Shown here: piece after piece, positions 1 to 9,959 of the stretch | Numbering within the stretch: the stretch's first letter is position 1 | How the letters are laid out: every line of letters begins with the position of its first letter | Assembly: GCA_963573305.1 (NCBI GenBank) | Contig: OY754335.1 | Location: 19,073,501 to 19,137,500 of the forward strand | Reading direction: 5' to 3' | Length of the DNA stretch: 64,000 bases | Source: Pyrrhosoma nymphula | Taxonomy: Eukaryota; Arthropoda; Insecta; Odonata; Coenagrionidae | Program-made: the position numbers and the translations under genes | Notes under the pieces: generated by a model | The model's input: the letters and a program-made list of their open reading frames with translations, nothing else | Database searches by the model: none | What the model was told of the DNA's origin: nothing

Positions 1-143
1 TTGCTACACGCAAACGGCGCATAACTTCCAGTTTGTATTACTTATTGACCGTGCGACCATGTGGCAGGAACTCGGAATTATTGAAAATCGGAATTATAAA
101 GCCCGCGAAATTAAAAAAAATTCCCGTTATTTTTTTATCACAG
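1..143 (-). pseudogene. mariner transposase fragment cut by window edge
   Basis: This stretch matches, base for base with few changes, the segment at about 16880-17015, which is the middle of a mariner-type transposase read on the minus strand. Shared stretches include 'cgcaaacggcgca' and 'attataaagcccgcgaaatt'. Only the part before the second catalytic Asp is inside the window; the rest would lie beyond position 1. It is an old, independent copy of the same mariner family as the 16.5 kb pseudogene and in the same orientation. It cannot code for anything useful as it stands. Confidence 0.7.
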
Positions 144-470
144 AAACATACATTACACTTTGGGCATGCCACCAATATTAGAGAAACTATTTGTATTTAT
201 GTCTTTTGTAAACTACATAAATGCACAGATATATGGACTGAGAGGCGAAGTAATTTCGCGGAACTCCTATACGTTTGGAAGAGATGATACTCTGGCACGG
301 TTTTATAATCTCTGGTTAAACCTTTGATCATTAGGTTACCTGAAGTTAACATACTTTCCATCCCAAGACCATCGGTCAATTTGGAGCCAATCCTGTCGTG
401 GTTTTCTACTTCTGCTATTATCAGAGGCGATCTATGGGGTTGAAGTAGACTTAGATCAGCAGTTGGGCAA
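144..470. other. no recognised feature
   Basis: Spacer between the mariner fragment and the 5S-like unit. I see no coding signature or repeat end here; short open frames on both strands look like chance. Confidence 0.5.
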
Positions 471-800
471 GGACCTAGCCACGTTGAAACACCGGTTCCC
501 GTCAGAACACCGAAGTTAAGCAACGTTGGGCCCGGTGGTTGGATGGGTGACCCTCCTCCATGCCTCGACCAGGCATGGATGGAGAGATGATACTCCCTCC
601 ATACCTATACCGGGAGGCCGGAGGGAGACCCAGACCGGGCCGATTGGAGAGAGGACATTCTCCATACCTGGTACTGGGGTGAGGCAGGGGGAGGCCAATC
701 CTCCATACATCTACCGAGTGGCAGACAGGCATGGGGTTGGCACAATGAACCAACAAAAGTGCCCGGGCTCCTGACGAAGGCCCCCCCCAATAACAATCTA
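471..800 (+). repeat. 5S-rRNA-derived SINE-like unit
   Basis: Positions 471-552 read like animal 5S rRNA: the segment 'cgaagttaagcaacgttggg' matches the 5S box A region and 'ggttggatgggtgacc' matches box C, in the right order and spacing for the internal RNA polymerase III promoter. The match stops after box C, where a GC-rich body follows (about 553-780), ending near 'gggctcctgacgaaggccc' and a (TCTA)n-like tail at 790-808. A full 5S gene would continue for about 30 more bases with its own 3' stem, which is absent. The best reading is a SINE with a 5S head; a truncated 5S pseudogene fused to other DNA is the alternative. Confidence 0.65.
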
Positions 801-811
801 TCTATCTAGAT

Positions 812-1180
812 CAGGAGTCCTCAAACTTTTTTTGTTCGCGGCACACTATTTCGCCGTGCGGAATAGAGCGGCGCATCCCTAATGTAGAAGCAACCATGAT
901 CGCTTTAGAGGAATTGCGAACACTAGGGATCAGACCCGAAATAGCAAGACCCCTAGCGAAGGATACACGAATCCCTGGAACGCTCTAGAAAATCGTAGAT
1001 GCAATACACACTACCGAACCTTGGTGTGTATTGCATGCATTTTCAGTTATCTAAGGTTAATACATACATACTACTAACATATTTTATATCCAGGCCTGTT
1101 TTTATGAGTTCGTACTTTCCTGGTAATTTATTTCGCGGCACAGTCCACCAATTTAGCGGCACACCCTTTGAGAACCCCTG
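812..1180. mobile_element. hAT-type non-autonomous element
   Basis: The left end starts CAGGAGTCCTCAAAC and the right end, read inverted, starts CAGGGGTTCTCAAAG, the usual look of hAT termini. Both ends are followed inward by 'gcggcac'. Flanking octamers are atctagat and gcgtagat, sharing the last five bases, which fits a decayed 8-base target duplication. There is no transposase. An internal perfect 13-base stem (999-1011 with 1024-1036) forms a hairpin. It sits directly at the tail of the 5S-like unit. Confidence 0.6.
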
Positions 1181-1529
1181 GCGTAGATGGAGTAATGCTT
1201 ATCGCTTCTTATCATTTTGAGCCGTGTGTCGTCATCTACCAATGCGGTTTAATTCTTCAGCAAGACGCACGCCCTGCTTCTATTTCTTATTCTCTTTCTT
1301 CACCTTCCCCGCTTACCATCCCATCTGTCACAACCTTCAGCATCCCCTTGCACGACATTACCAGTTCCATTCTGCCTCCTCCTGTATTTCCTATATTCGC
1401 TTACATGTACAATTTGCCTGAAATGTATTTGTTTTCTCACCAAAACAACTATTTTGAAGGGACGAATTCAAAAGGAAAAACCAATTTTCAAAAATAAGCG
1501 TAGGCCTACCGTGAGGTCACTCATTTTTA
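1181..1529. other. no recognised feature
   Basis: Pyrimidine-rich spacer around 1270-1400, without a supported gene. Open frames of up to about 109 codons occur but have no recognisable domain and a C/T-biased composition. Confidence 0.45.
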
Positions 1530-1890
1530 CGATACACGCCTCTCCCCTCCCCCATAAAAGAAGGGGGGAACGGGAATTATATCTTTCTCAAAAGACAAAG
1601 GACCTTTACAAGAGGCCACATACCGATTTTTAACGCAATCCGATCACTGCAACTCATAAAGAGAAAATTCCGATAGAAGTCATGTTTTTTACGATTTTTC
1701 GATAATTTGAACGCGATGAGCGACTCCCCCTCCCCCTTAAAGAAAGAGATAAGGGGTGTTACATATTTTATTAAGACAGAGGTGTTTTAGAAGAGGCCAC
1801 ATACCGATCTTGAACGTAATCCAATCACTGTAACTTATTTTTAAAAATCTCTAAAAAAGTCGTAGTTTTTACGATTTTTCAAAACTTCGA
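1530..1890. repeat. two tandem copies of a ~181-base unit
   Basis: The block 'aagaggccacataccgat' occurs at 1610 and again at 1791, and the C-rich block 'ctcccctccccc' at about 1541 recurs at about 1722, both 181 bases apart. The units are diverged but colinear (C-rich block, 'aaga' block, 'acgatttttc' block). No coding content is seen. This may be the internal part of the repeat that ends near 2030. Confidence 0.6.
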
Positions 1891-2035
1891 ACGAGATTTG
1901 CGACCGGTAGACATGGTTCGATTTCGAAAATTTTTCTTTCTTTGTGATCAGGGTGATGAGTAGCAACTTTTCCGCGCTATTACGATTTGATTCGGACACT
2001 TTCGTGTTTTTTGGCCCACCCTAATGTACATGCCA
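1890..2035. repeat. repeat copy ending in a CCACCCT terminus (family seen again at 12.5 kb)
   Basis: From 'gcgaccggtagacat' to 'cccaccctaatgtacatgcc' this block lines up with 12545-12685 ('gcgaccggaagataca' to 'ccaccctactgtctatgcc'). Shared landmarks are 'gcaacttttccgcgctat', an 'attcgg' block and the terminal CCACCCTA. Read inverted the end is TAGGGTGG followed by an A-rich run, which looks like a transposon terminus. The superfamily is not identified. Confidence 0.5.
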
Positions 2036-2100
2036 CCCTCCAAGTAGCCACTGGGGCGTATGGCGGGGGGTGTTAAGACACCAGGGATGTGAAGGGAAGA
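2025..2100 (-). repeat. diverged CR1-like 3' hairpin region
   Basis: Read on the minus strand this contains 'taacaccccccgcca' followed by a short spacer and a weakly paired partner, colinear with the 3' untranslated hairpin of the LINE at 25.6 kb. It lies about 580 bases 3' of the RT C-terminal fragment at 2679-2905 in the same orientation, so both could derive from one element with intervening sequence. The stem is degraded here. Confidence 0.45.
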
Positions 2101-2678
2101 GGGCAAAAGCGAATTGTATGTTGAACGGAGGGGTTTTATGTATCGCTTTGTTCTTTTCATGATCACTAGTAATGCGTAAAAAGAAGGAATGTTTGTACCT
2201 ATCAGTTCCGCTGCTCTTATTTTATCACTTCTAGTTCTGGAGATATAATGATAATAATAATCCAGAAGAAATAAAACAACAATTTATAATAATATAATAT
2301 ATTGATTAAACTGTAAATCATCCCTCTTACATGACTTATTTTCACACCAATTAAGTATAATTATAAAATGAAATTCATACAACTAAGTGCTCATTTACAT
2401 AAAAAACGTATCAAGTTCATTCTTCTAGTAAAAATAATACCTTCAACTCTCACGTGGTTAAAAAATTATTTCAAGTATTATAAATAATTCAATCAATTCT
2501 TCTTCACGAAAAAGCGCTTCAATAAATAGTATTAAAATATTTTAGAAAAATAAAATTAGTACATATTTTAGTTAGATCGAAATAATGATATGCATTAAAA
2601 TATTATAACAAGCACAACAAAATAATATTACCAATAACACGATCAGTCAGGGAATAAAAATGTATCACAGTGACCATG
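2101..2678. other. AT-rich spacer, nothing recognised
   Basis: Strongly AT-rich DNA with many short A/T runs. No coding or repeat-end signature was found. Confidence 0.5.
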
Positions 2679-2905
2679 TCAAGGGTATGAATTAGCAATG
2701 TCATTTCTAATTAAAGAGATATGTGTCGGTGTAAAAATTATACGCTCCGCGTCCCACCGAAACTCACCTGGACTGAATTTTCCAAGTATTCTAAGCCTAG
2801 AGTGTAGCCTCCGAGTCACTAGCGGTACCCAACCTAGTTCTTCCAGCAGCTGTGCTAAACTCTCGGTTCGCTCACTTCGCTTTCCTTTGTATTTCAAATT
2901 TTATT
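2679..2905 (-). pseudogene. CR1-like LINE, reverse transcriptase C-terminal fragment
   Basis: The minus-strand translation contains 'LAQLLEELGWVPLVTRRL' followed by 'SRLRIL', the segment after the RT fingers/palm in CR1/L2-like elements. The same segment appears at 25.3 kb (LNELGWEPLETRRLRARL) and at 58.5 kb. Only about 70 codons remain and the RT core is missing, so this is a truncated, inactive copy. The family assignment rests on these internal matches and on memory of CR1-like proteins. Confidence 0.65.
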
Positions 2906-5900
2906 ATTAACATTCTCAATTCTTCTCCTCATCTAGCCCCTCTCACGGCTTCCAAAATACCGTTTCTTCTCCTACCTCTTTCGCAAAATTCTTACTTCCA
3001 TCACCCTCTTAATCATAAATGAGGAGTACGAACATCAGCTCTTTCCAGACGTGACAACAAACCTAGCCTTTCCTTGAACAATGTCAGGTGATGGCTAAAA
3101 TCCCTGGGGTTTACCTCCAACAAGTCTTTTATGTTAATGACTACGGCATATTCTCTTAATCATATTGAAAGGTCCATTGTAGTATCCCGGAAAAAGTATT
3201 TCGCTTGAAAATCTCTTAACCAAGTGCAGGTCGCTGATTATCCCTTGATAACCAGACTTCAAATCAAAAAGGTATAGTTGGGTGCTATTATGTTTTACGG
3301 TCCAGTTAACCACGCAACTGCTTTCTCTGTATAAATTAAAGACCTCTAGTTTAGATTGAAGTAATAAATCCGTTCCGTGTGCACGCCGGTTGCTCGGTAT
3401 TGGACACCGGGAAGTCTCGAGGATCCTCTAGGATCGCACGAGTACCCAATGAAATTGTTTCCGGCAGCAAGATAATTGTGGATGACTAATGGCGGTGGCG
3501 GAATTTTATCACCTTCATTAGTGAACAATACCGCTAATGGAACTTCTCACCATTCTAATGTGTCCAGCGCATATTTCCACGCGCCTGCGCAGGTGTTCGA
3601 TTGGATGCCTTTCATGGGGAAGTGCCGAGGTCGGTCATCATTTCTACGATTTTTTATGCCGTAGTAACGTCTCCTGTAGGAGATGAAAACAGGATAACTG
3701 GAACATTGGTAGGTTTCATTCGGGAAACTATCCTCTTCATAGCATTTCCACCGCGACTTCCGCTAAATTACTTTTTCATTAAAAACGAACTCTGTGCTCT
3801 GTGTGTATAGATCATTCATCAATTAAATGACTACGTTTTTTTACAGTGGTGAAAAATTCCACTGTAATAATTTTTCAAACGAGCTGAGAGACGAATCGTG
3901 AGGCATTTCAGTGAGGATCTTGAGGCCTTGTAAGCTGGCCTTCGATTTTTACCAATACCGTTTTACTTAAAGATCGTGCGGGTAATAAATATATGGAGTA
4001 GTGGTGCATAAATGAAATGATAGTGAATTCTGGCGAACAACTGCACGATATCTCATCAACAACGGGTGCTAAGGCATTTATACCGACTTTTTCCTTCGCA
4101 AATGCGTAAATACTCCTATGAAATCCAATAACAGGACTGATGTTGCCAACAAAAGCTCTTTCTGAACCAACGCTTTACATGTCTGGGGCAAAAAACTTTC
4201 CTCTCGGAACTTTTTTCGTAAGACTGTCACTTAATTTCCTCTCACGGTTCTCTCAAAGTGAACAGTGAGTCCATGTGCTCATGGATTTTTATTTCTAAGC
4301 AGTAATTTATTGAAGTTATGTGAACCATTTGTATATAATTCTAATTAATGTCATTCACATTTGTTTTATAATTATCCAAATAGCATTTATTGTAGGCGAT
4401 TAACTTCTCTATCGAAGGAGTTAAAGCAAGATGCTCCTCAGCTTCATTAATGTCCCAATTTTATTCACCAACATCTGTATACCTATTGCAGGCAACCCAA
4501 TACTACCTTAATTTGTACCTTTAAGCATGTAATATCGTGGCTGGCGATGGCCTATAAATGAGCATCAGTAGTAATCTGTCCATGGAAGAATAAAATTCCT
4601 TAATCGATTAGTGGCTTGGCACGATGAAGCAAACTTGGAGAAACATGGCGTGTTTTTCTTAAATTTTTAAATTCAATAAATCATTACCATGTGGAATTGC
4701 AGAGTTACTTCTTCTATACCTTATGTAGGATATTTTATGGCAAAAAGAGTTTCATCCTCTTCGTAAAATACTTTGGCGAAATCCATCGAAATTATGCTAG
4801 GAAAATCCATCTGGACTGTGAATTGAACCGGGTATCGTTTTTTCGTGGGAATTTCTAAACTTAAATAATAAAACTTGGTTCTGTCCACTGAATAATTTAT
4901 TTGTACCGACTGTTTCGATGTCAAAGCGTTACCTTAAGGTCCAATCAACTTGGTACGTACTTATTTCATTGCCGTATTTTCGGCAAAGATGAAATGGTTC
5001 ATAGGCGATGTTAATTACGGCGAAAGTGCTGTTATAGCATTCAGCCTCACGAGTTACAACTCCGTGGAAGTCATATTTTTCACCAGGCTGCCATCTTTGA
5101 TGGACCGCAAGGGCTTTAAGATCTTCTTCATAGTTCTTTTGAGCTCCCCAAAATTGCTACGAGAATAAGGAAGCCTGAATTGCTTGGTGGCACGCGCTAT
5201 TTACCCGTGAAGTCAAAGGATTGCGGTCAGTTTCCCAGTCTTGGTGAGATTTTCTTTCGTGCTAATTTTTAAGGACGTTTTGAGTTTTTGGCAAAGAATT
5301 TTGGACCCGTATTGGGTCCAAAACCAAGAATGAAGTGACCAGAATACGCTTGCTATATCGCCGGAGACACTGTCGTCGCAGAAGATTGAGGACGGCAACC
5401 CATGCAGAACACTATAGGCAGCGTGAATGGAAAAATATAAGGTCCCATTCTAAGGTTAACACGTGCTCTATTCTATCTGAAGGTTTTGGCAGATATGGCG
5501 TGCAATAATCCTTGCCTCCGTCGTAAATAAACATAGGGAATAATTACTCTGGTTATATTTGTCTGATATCTTAAAGCTGGGTCGTTATGTCTTGATTGAC
5601 TTCCTAATGTCCAGCGAATAGAAATGTCCCTACGGTGGTTACTGAGTTACTAAGTTACTGGGATAGGACGCATTGAAGAGGAGAGGATTAATTGCTGCAG
5701 AAGGAAATCGTATTAAAAGCGTTTGGTGAATTCACGGGACAATATGTAGAACATTTTCTGAGCCCTGCTCAAAATTTACTCCATTATAGGATAAATAAAA
5801 CCATGTAATGAAGAGCGCGATTATTATTTACCTATTTTTTCCTTGAATTGTTGCGGAAAATTAAGAGGTAGCATTGAACGAAAAGCCGTGACTCTCTAGT

Positions 5901-7269
5901 AAATGTGTTAAAAACCTCCTCTTTTTCAATATGTACTCAAACGAAAATTGGCTTCGCACAGCACACCAATTATGTTTACTGCCTGGTGGAGGCTGCAGTG
6001 AAAGTACAGAAGTAGATGTGATCTGTGCTGAACGGTATCTGAAGGGTAAAATATTAGTTCTGCCAGTCTTTACGGAAGGGAACGTGGACCGAGAAGTTGT
6101 GAAAGAAGAAGCATCATATGAAACACCTTTCCCTCTTCCACACGCTGAACTCGTAAATATCCTTTGTAGTGGTTGCCATGCCTACTGCTCAAGACAAGAA
6201 AAAACATATCCTCATGCAATTCATGAATGAAGTTGCTTCTTTAAGTGGCGCCAAATTCATTAGAGCTATCATTAGGTTTTCCAGGGAAGTTTTTGCATGT
6301 CTGGGAGCGTGAATGCATTCTCCGAGTTTCCTCTCAATCATAAATTTTAAGCGTTACTTTCTGAACCAGTCTTGAATGAAACTAGGTTGAGATGCTCCTC
6401 AGTTGAATTGAGCCGCGTGATTGACGGAGATCTTAGATCCTTTGGAAAATGATTGCAGTCTAATCAGTAGACTGCTATCCTATAAATAATCTAATGCATT
6501 AATCATTTCTCACGACGTTTCCTGCAGTTTCAACTATAGCGCAACAATTTTCATTAAAAGCGCAAGAGTTTTATCCTCTATAACGTTTTCGTTTCCATTC
6601 ACCAAGTGAGATATAAGTTTTGATTTTTCCATCTTGAACTATCAGAAAATTCCGGTGATGCATTTTTTATGGTAAAGAAATTTTGCAGGGAAGACGTCCT
6701 GTTTATTTATGCCTACTGACTTCTTTCCAGACTTGATCAGACAATTTATGGTGATTTATCACACCTTGTAAGGTATCAATTGGTGGCTGGTTTAAATTAA
6801 AACATTTATTCTGTAAGTTATTCAAAATAAACGCGTTGGCATTGCTGTTAGTGCCAGAGTCAACTCATCGTCGGTTATTATTCCAGCTAATAGGTAGGCG
6901 TTTGGACAGTTCTTACCCGAACTTCCACATTTATTTGCCATTGATTACACTAAATTTTAGGTGAGGTCGTTGAGTAAATGTGTCCTATCTACTAGGAGCA
7001 TTGGCGTTGGATACTTATACCTCGAGGATAACTGTTACACATTCACCAGGTGGTTTTGCTGGCCAATAAACACGCTAGGGTCCGATAATTATTTTATCAC
7101 ATCTTGATGAATACCTCTTCAGTTTTTCATTCTGAAGATTGGTCCTTTACTTCATACTACGTACCTACTAACTCTTCTACACGGTTACCGTGTTCCCTCC
7201 CTACATACCCAATTCATTTCATGCATAATTTTACCTGATGTGTTTACTTTCTCCGTTTTGTCTTTGTTC
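2906..7269. other. 4.4 kb without supported genes
   Basis: No domain, splice-supported exon or repeat terminus could be recognised. The longest open frame (5931-6230, plus strand, 99 codons, rich in Glu and Val in its middle, with a CSGCHAYCS cysteine cluster) has no family I know and may be chance. Base composition is ordinary for the window. Confidence 0.4.
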
Positions 7270-7330
7270 TTTTCTCCGTTGCCGAGGAAGGCGGTTATAC
7301 CGTCGGAAATTTGTATTCACTGGTGAGTTA
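7270..7330 (+). other. degenerate hammerhead-like / Penelope-end motif
   Basis: The sequence 'ccgaggaaggcggttatacc' followed by 'gtcggaaat' has the same layout as the CTGANGA-hairpin-GAAAC motifs elsewhere in the window: a purine-rich core, a GCGGT/ACCGT hairpin with a TTAT-type loop, then GGAAA. The core is no longer canonical. It may be the tail of an otherwise lost Penelope-like copy. Confidence 0.35.
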
Positions 7331-7559
7331 TTTTAATTTTTTGTGTTTATGTTTTGGTTGGTCATGCATGTGACGTCTTACAATTATTCATCACGTGAGT
7401 GATTTTTCAATTAACTGACATATTTATCTAAATATAAACTTATATTTCATGTATATTTTTACGCAAAGGAAATTAATATTTCATATATTCCTAGGTTTTC
7501 CTTTTCCTAGACTAGGCTTTCTCTTCTGTATTTTACCTTAATTACATTCCCCATTTCTT

Positions 7560-7690
7560 CATGGTGTGCACTTTCAATTTAGTCCTTCTTTTCCGCTCAA
7601 TGCTCCATGTGGCCCTCTCCTCTTCTTGCTCTCCTGAATGATGTCCTCATTTCTCATTTTATCAGTCCACTCGATCTTAAGTGGTCGCCT
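7560..7690 (-). pseudogene. LINE C-terminal fragment (KWTDKxRNE type)
   Basis: The minus-strand reading includes 'LKIEWTDKMRNEDII', close to 'MLKIKWTDRNRNEEVY' at 15.36 kb and 'LKIKKTDKIRKREVYRRV' at 55.1 kb. This motif lies near the C-terminus of one group of insect LINE reverse transcriptases. Only about 40 codons are left; the surrounding frame is broken. Confidence 0.5.
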
Positions 7691-8439
7691 TCGGCAACAA
7701 GTTGCGGCGGATATGGATTCTGAGCCGTAGCTGCAAAACACCCAGCCGAAGGCACACACTCCCTAATCTTTGGTTGCGACAACGGTTCACCACTAGAAGT
7801 GGGAGTGAATGGTTCGGACAGAATGAAAATTAATATAATTGTATTTTTACGAATTTGCAAAACGTCTTGAAGAAAATACCGCCATGCTAAGTGACTCAAG
7901 CCGCTAAACTTAGTGTCTCGGGTCACACAAGCGAGTTCTCTTTGGGCGCTTGGAGTCGGTGGTGTCAACTAGTTGTTTTTCTTTTGGGTGAAAACTGCGC
8001 TATCTCTGTGGAGATTTATCCGTGGAAACACAGTCGTGTGCGAACCCTTTCATTATGGGGCGGTGTAAATCACTTTCACGGCGACGCAACACATAAGCGG
8101 CGGCCGACGAAGGGAAAAGGGGAAAATTAGCTCACGGGCAGCAAACACTCGCCCATTCCCACAATCTCTCACATCATCCCTCGGTTTTGGAAGTCAGCCA
8201 TTTCACCCACTCGGCGTCACATCCAAGCGTGAACTAGAGCAGCCAGGAAGCACTTCGGCGTCCTAGACGCAGGACAAAATATTGTTCATCAAATTAATAA
8301 AAATTGCCTTTATGTTGATGTGATCCTTTAGAAATGGAACTATGACTGTTTAATTTTCTTTTTCAGTTTCACTTCAAAGCCGCATGATCGTAACCATTGT
8401 AACCAAAGAGCCGCACGTGGCTCGGTTGATTCCTTAGGC
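7691..8439. other. no recognised feature
   Basis: Mixed-composition spacer, somewhat GC-richer at 8040-8270. No supported coding region. Confidence 0.4.
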
Positions 8440-8480
8440 CAGCGTTTCCCAAGCTGCACTCTGCGGAGCCCTTGGGGCTC
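8440..8480. mobile_element. solitary hAT-like terminus
   Basis: CAGCGTTTCCCAAGCTGC followed by 'ctctgcggagcccttgggg' resembles the terminal inverted repeat of hAT elements. I could not find the opposite end nearby, so this is either an element fragment or a chance match. Confidence 0.3.
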
Positions 8481-8509
8481 AGCAAATTATTTGCCGCTCA
8501 CAACGCTAC

Positions 8510-8640
8510 TGGGACTGCATAATCAAGGAAGCCATCGAAATCCGCCTAAATCCAAAACATTTCAATCGGGATACTGGCTTTCATCTTAGCAATACATGGG
8601 CACCTATAATAAATTGCATGAAAAATATAAGGAAAAAACA
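8510..8640 (+). pseudogene. Penelope-like GIY-YIG C-terminal remnant
   Basis: The plus-strand frame from 8510 reads 'WDCIIKEAIEIRLNPKHFNR' then 'DTGFHLSNTW', matching the end of Penelope-like endonuclease domains; the copy at 51.5 kb has 'NNINRDNGFNLSRTW' at the equivalent place. The Asn-Arg and terminal Trp are conserved. Only the last 40 or so residues of the domain survive; the GIY and YIG motifs are not present. Confidence 0.6.
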
Positions 8641-9959
8641 GAAGAGATTTCAAAGGAACATCAGCCAATCAGACGACACCTGAGCTTAATTGTTGGACTC
8701 GTCAAACGGTCAATTCAGTTCAGTGTATAATCCTACACAGAGAGAGCAACACACCTTGAAAATGGAAAACAAGTCGTTTTTCAAAACGTCGGCCAATATG
8801 AAGCCAATTACCTGGTGCAAAGCCCGAGAAGAATACCTAAAACTTGGACGTTTCGACGGTCAAGCCGTCATCGTCGGCGGTAGAATACTGAATATGGGAG
8901 GAAAGGACAGAGATGGTGGGGGGGAGGAGGGGTAAAGTGTGAATGGGTATTGGTGGAGAGAGAGAGAGGTGGCTGTTGGGCTATTTTTTCAGTGGGCTAG
9001 GTTTAGCTCGTGCTTTTCAAATGCCTTGTTACCCACATATGAGAGTACTCACGAATTTTCATATCAATATTACCGGCGGATTCGGGAAGGGCTTCTAAGA
9101 TGACGAGTGAAATATAATCGTCAAAGGTTTGGCAGTCTGAGGCAGTATGTTTGGGGATGGGATCAAGGAAAGGTGGATTTTTGGTGGCATGTCGGTGATT
9201 ATTCATGCGAATATTGAGAGGGGTGGTACATTTTCTCACGTGAAAAGCCAACGCATTTATTTTGAATAACTTTCAGGAAGAAACTTGTTCATTTATACCA
9301 GCCACCTCTGGATACCTCCCCAAACTATCGTTTGTTAATCCTCTGACTTAAGATGCAATTAGAGGGGTTCAAGCGGGAAATTTGCATCAAGATGGGCTAT
9401 TGACATGAGACATCACTTTTTCACAAACCACCGAATCGTTTCACCCAAGCTCAAATTTCTACATCATTTCAAAGCTGGAGTTTATTCATGAAACAATTTC
9501 GAGCACAACGCCCGATCGAGTCATGATCACCGGTTGCACGACCTTGTTAGTCTTGGCAATAAATAATATCGCTAAACGTGTCTGCGCTCGGTACTCGTAA
9601 TTAATGCCCAACCCTTTTGTGTTTTAGGTCACTCAAGTGCATTACAAATCATCGTCTCGCCGGGTCAAACCTCCATATCTCTTTCACTGATAAAGTGATC
9701 AGCAACTTTCTGTGAATAAAAATCCCTAAATTTGCAACACCATAATTATTCGTGAATTATTATTTTTTTATTCGCACAATTTTTTGCCGAAGCGTAGAAT
9801 TTCCTCGATTTGTCTCCAAATACTCGAGGCTTGAGCAATCATATCGAGCATAAAGAGGTTCCATTTCGACCAAGTGAGTCATAATAAATACTGAACTCCA
9901 CAATTTCGTTTGTAATGTTTAAAAAAAATACTAATTGCACTGATGGCATGCCTTGGCTA
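8641..9959. other. no recognised feature; short G-rich tract
   Basis: Contains a purine-rich stretch at 8898-8975 (G-run and GA repeats). A plus-strand open frame at 8690-8935 has no recognisable domain. Nothing else supported. Confidence 0.4.

Noticed and set aside
471..552. A functional 5S rRNA gene
   Set aside because: Homology stops after box C and the 3' part with the closing stem is missing.
5931..6230. A 99-codon gene
   Set aside because: No recognisable domain, no splice or promoter context, length within chance expectation for 64 kb.
8690..8935. An 81-codon gene in the plus strand
   Set aside because: No domain and ends in a G-rich low-complexity run.
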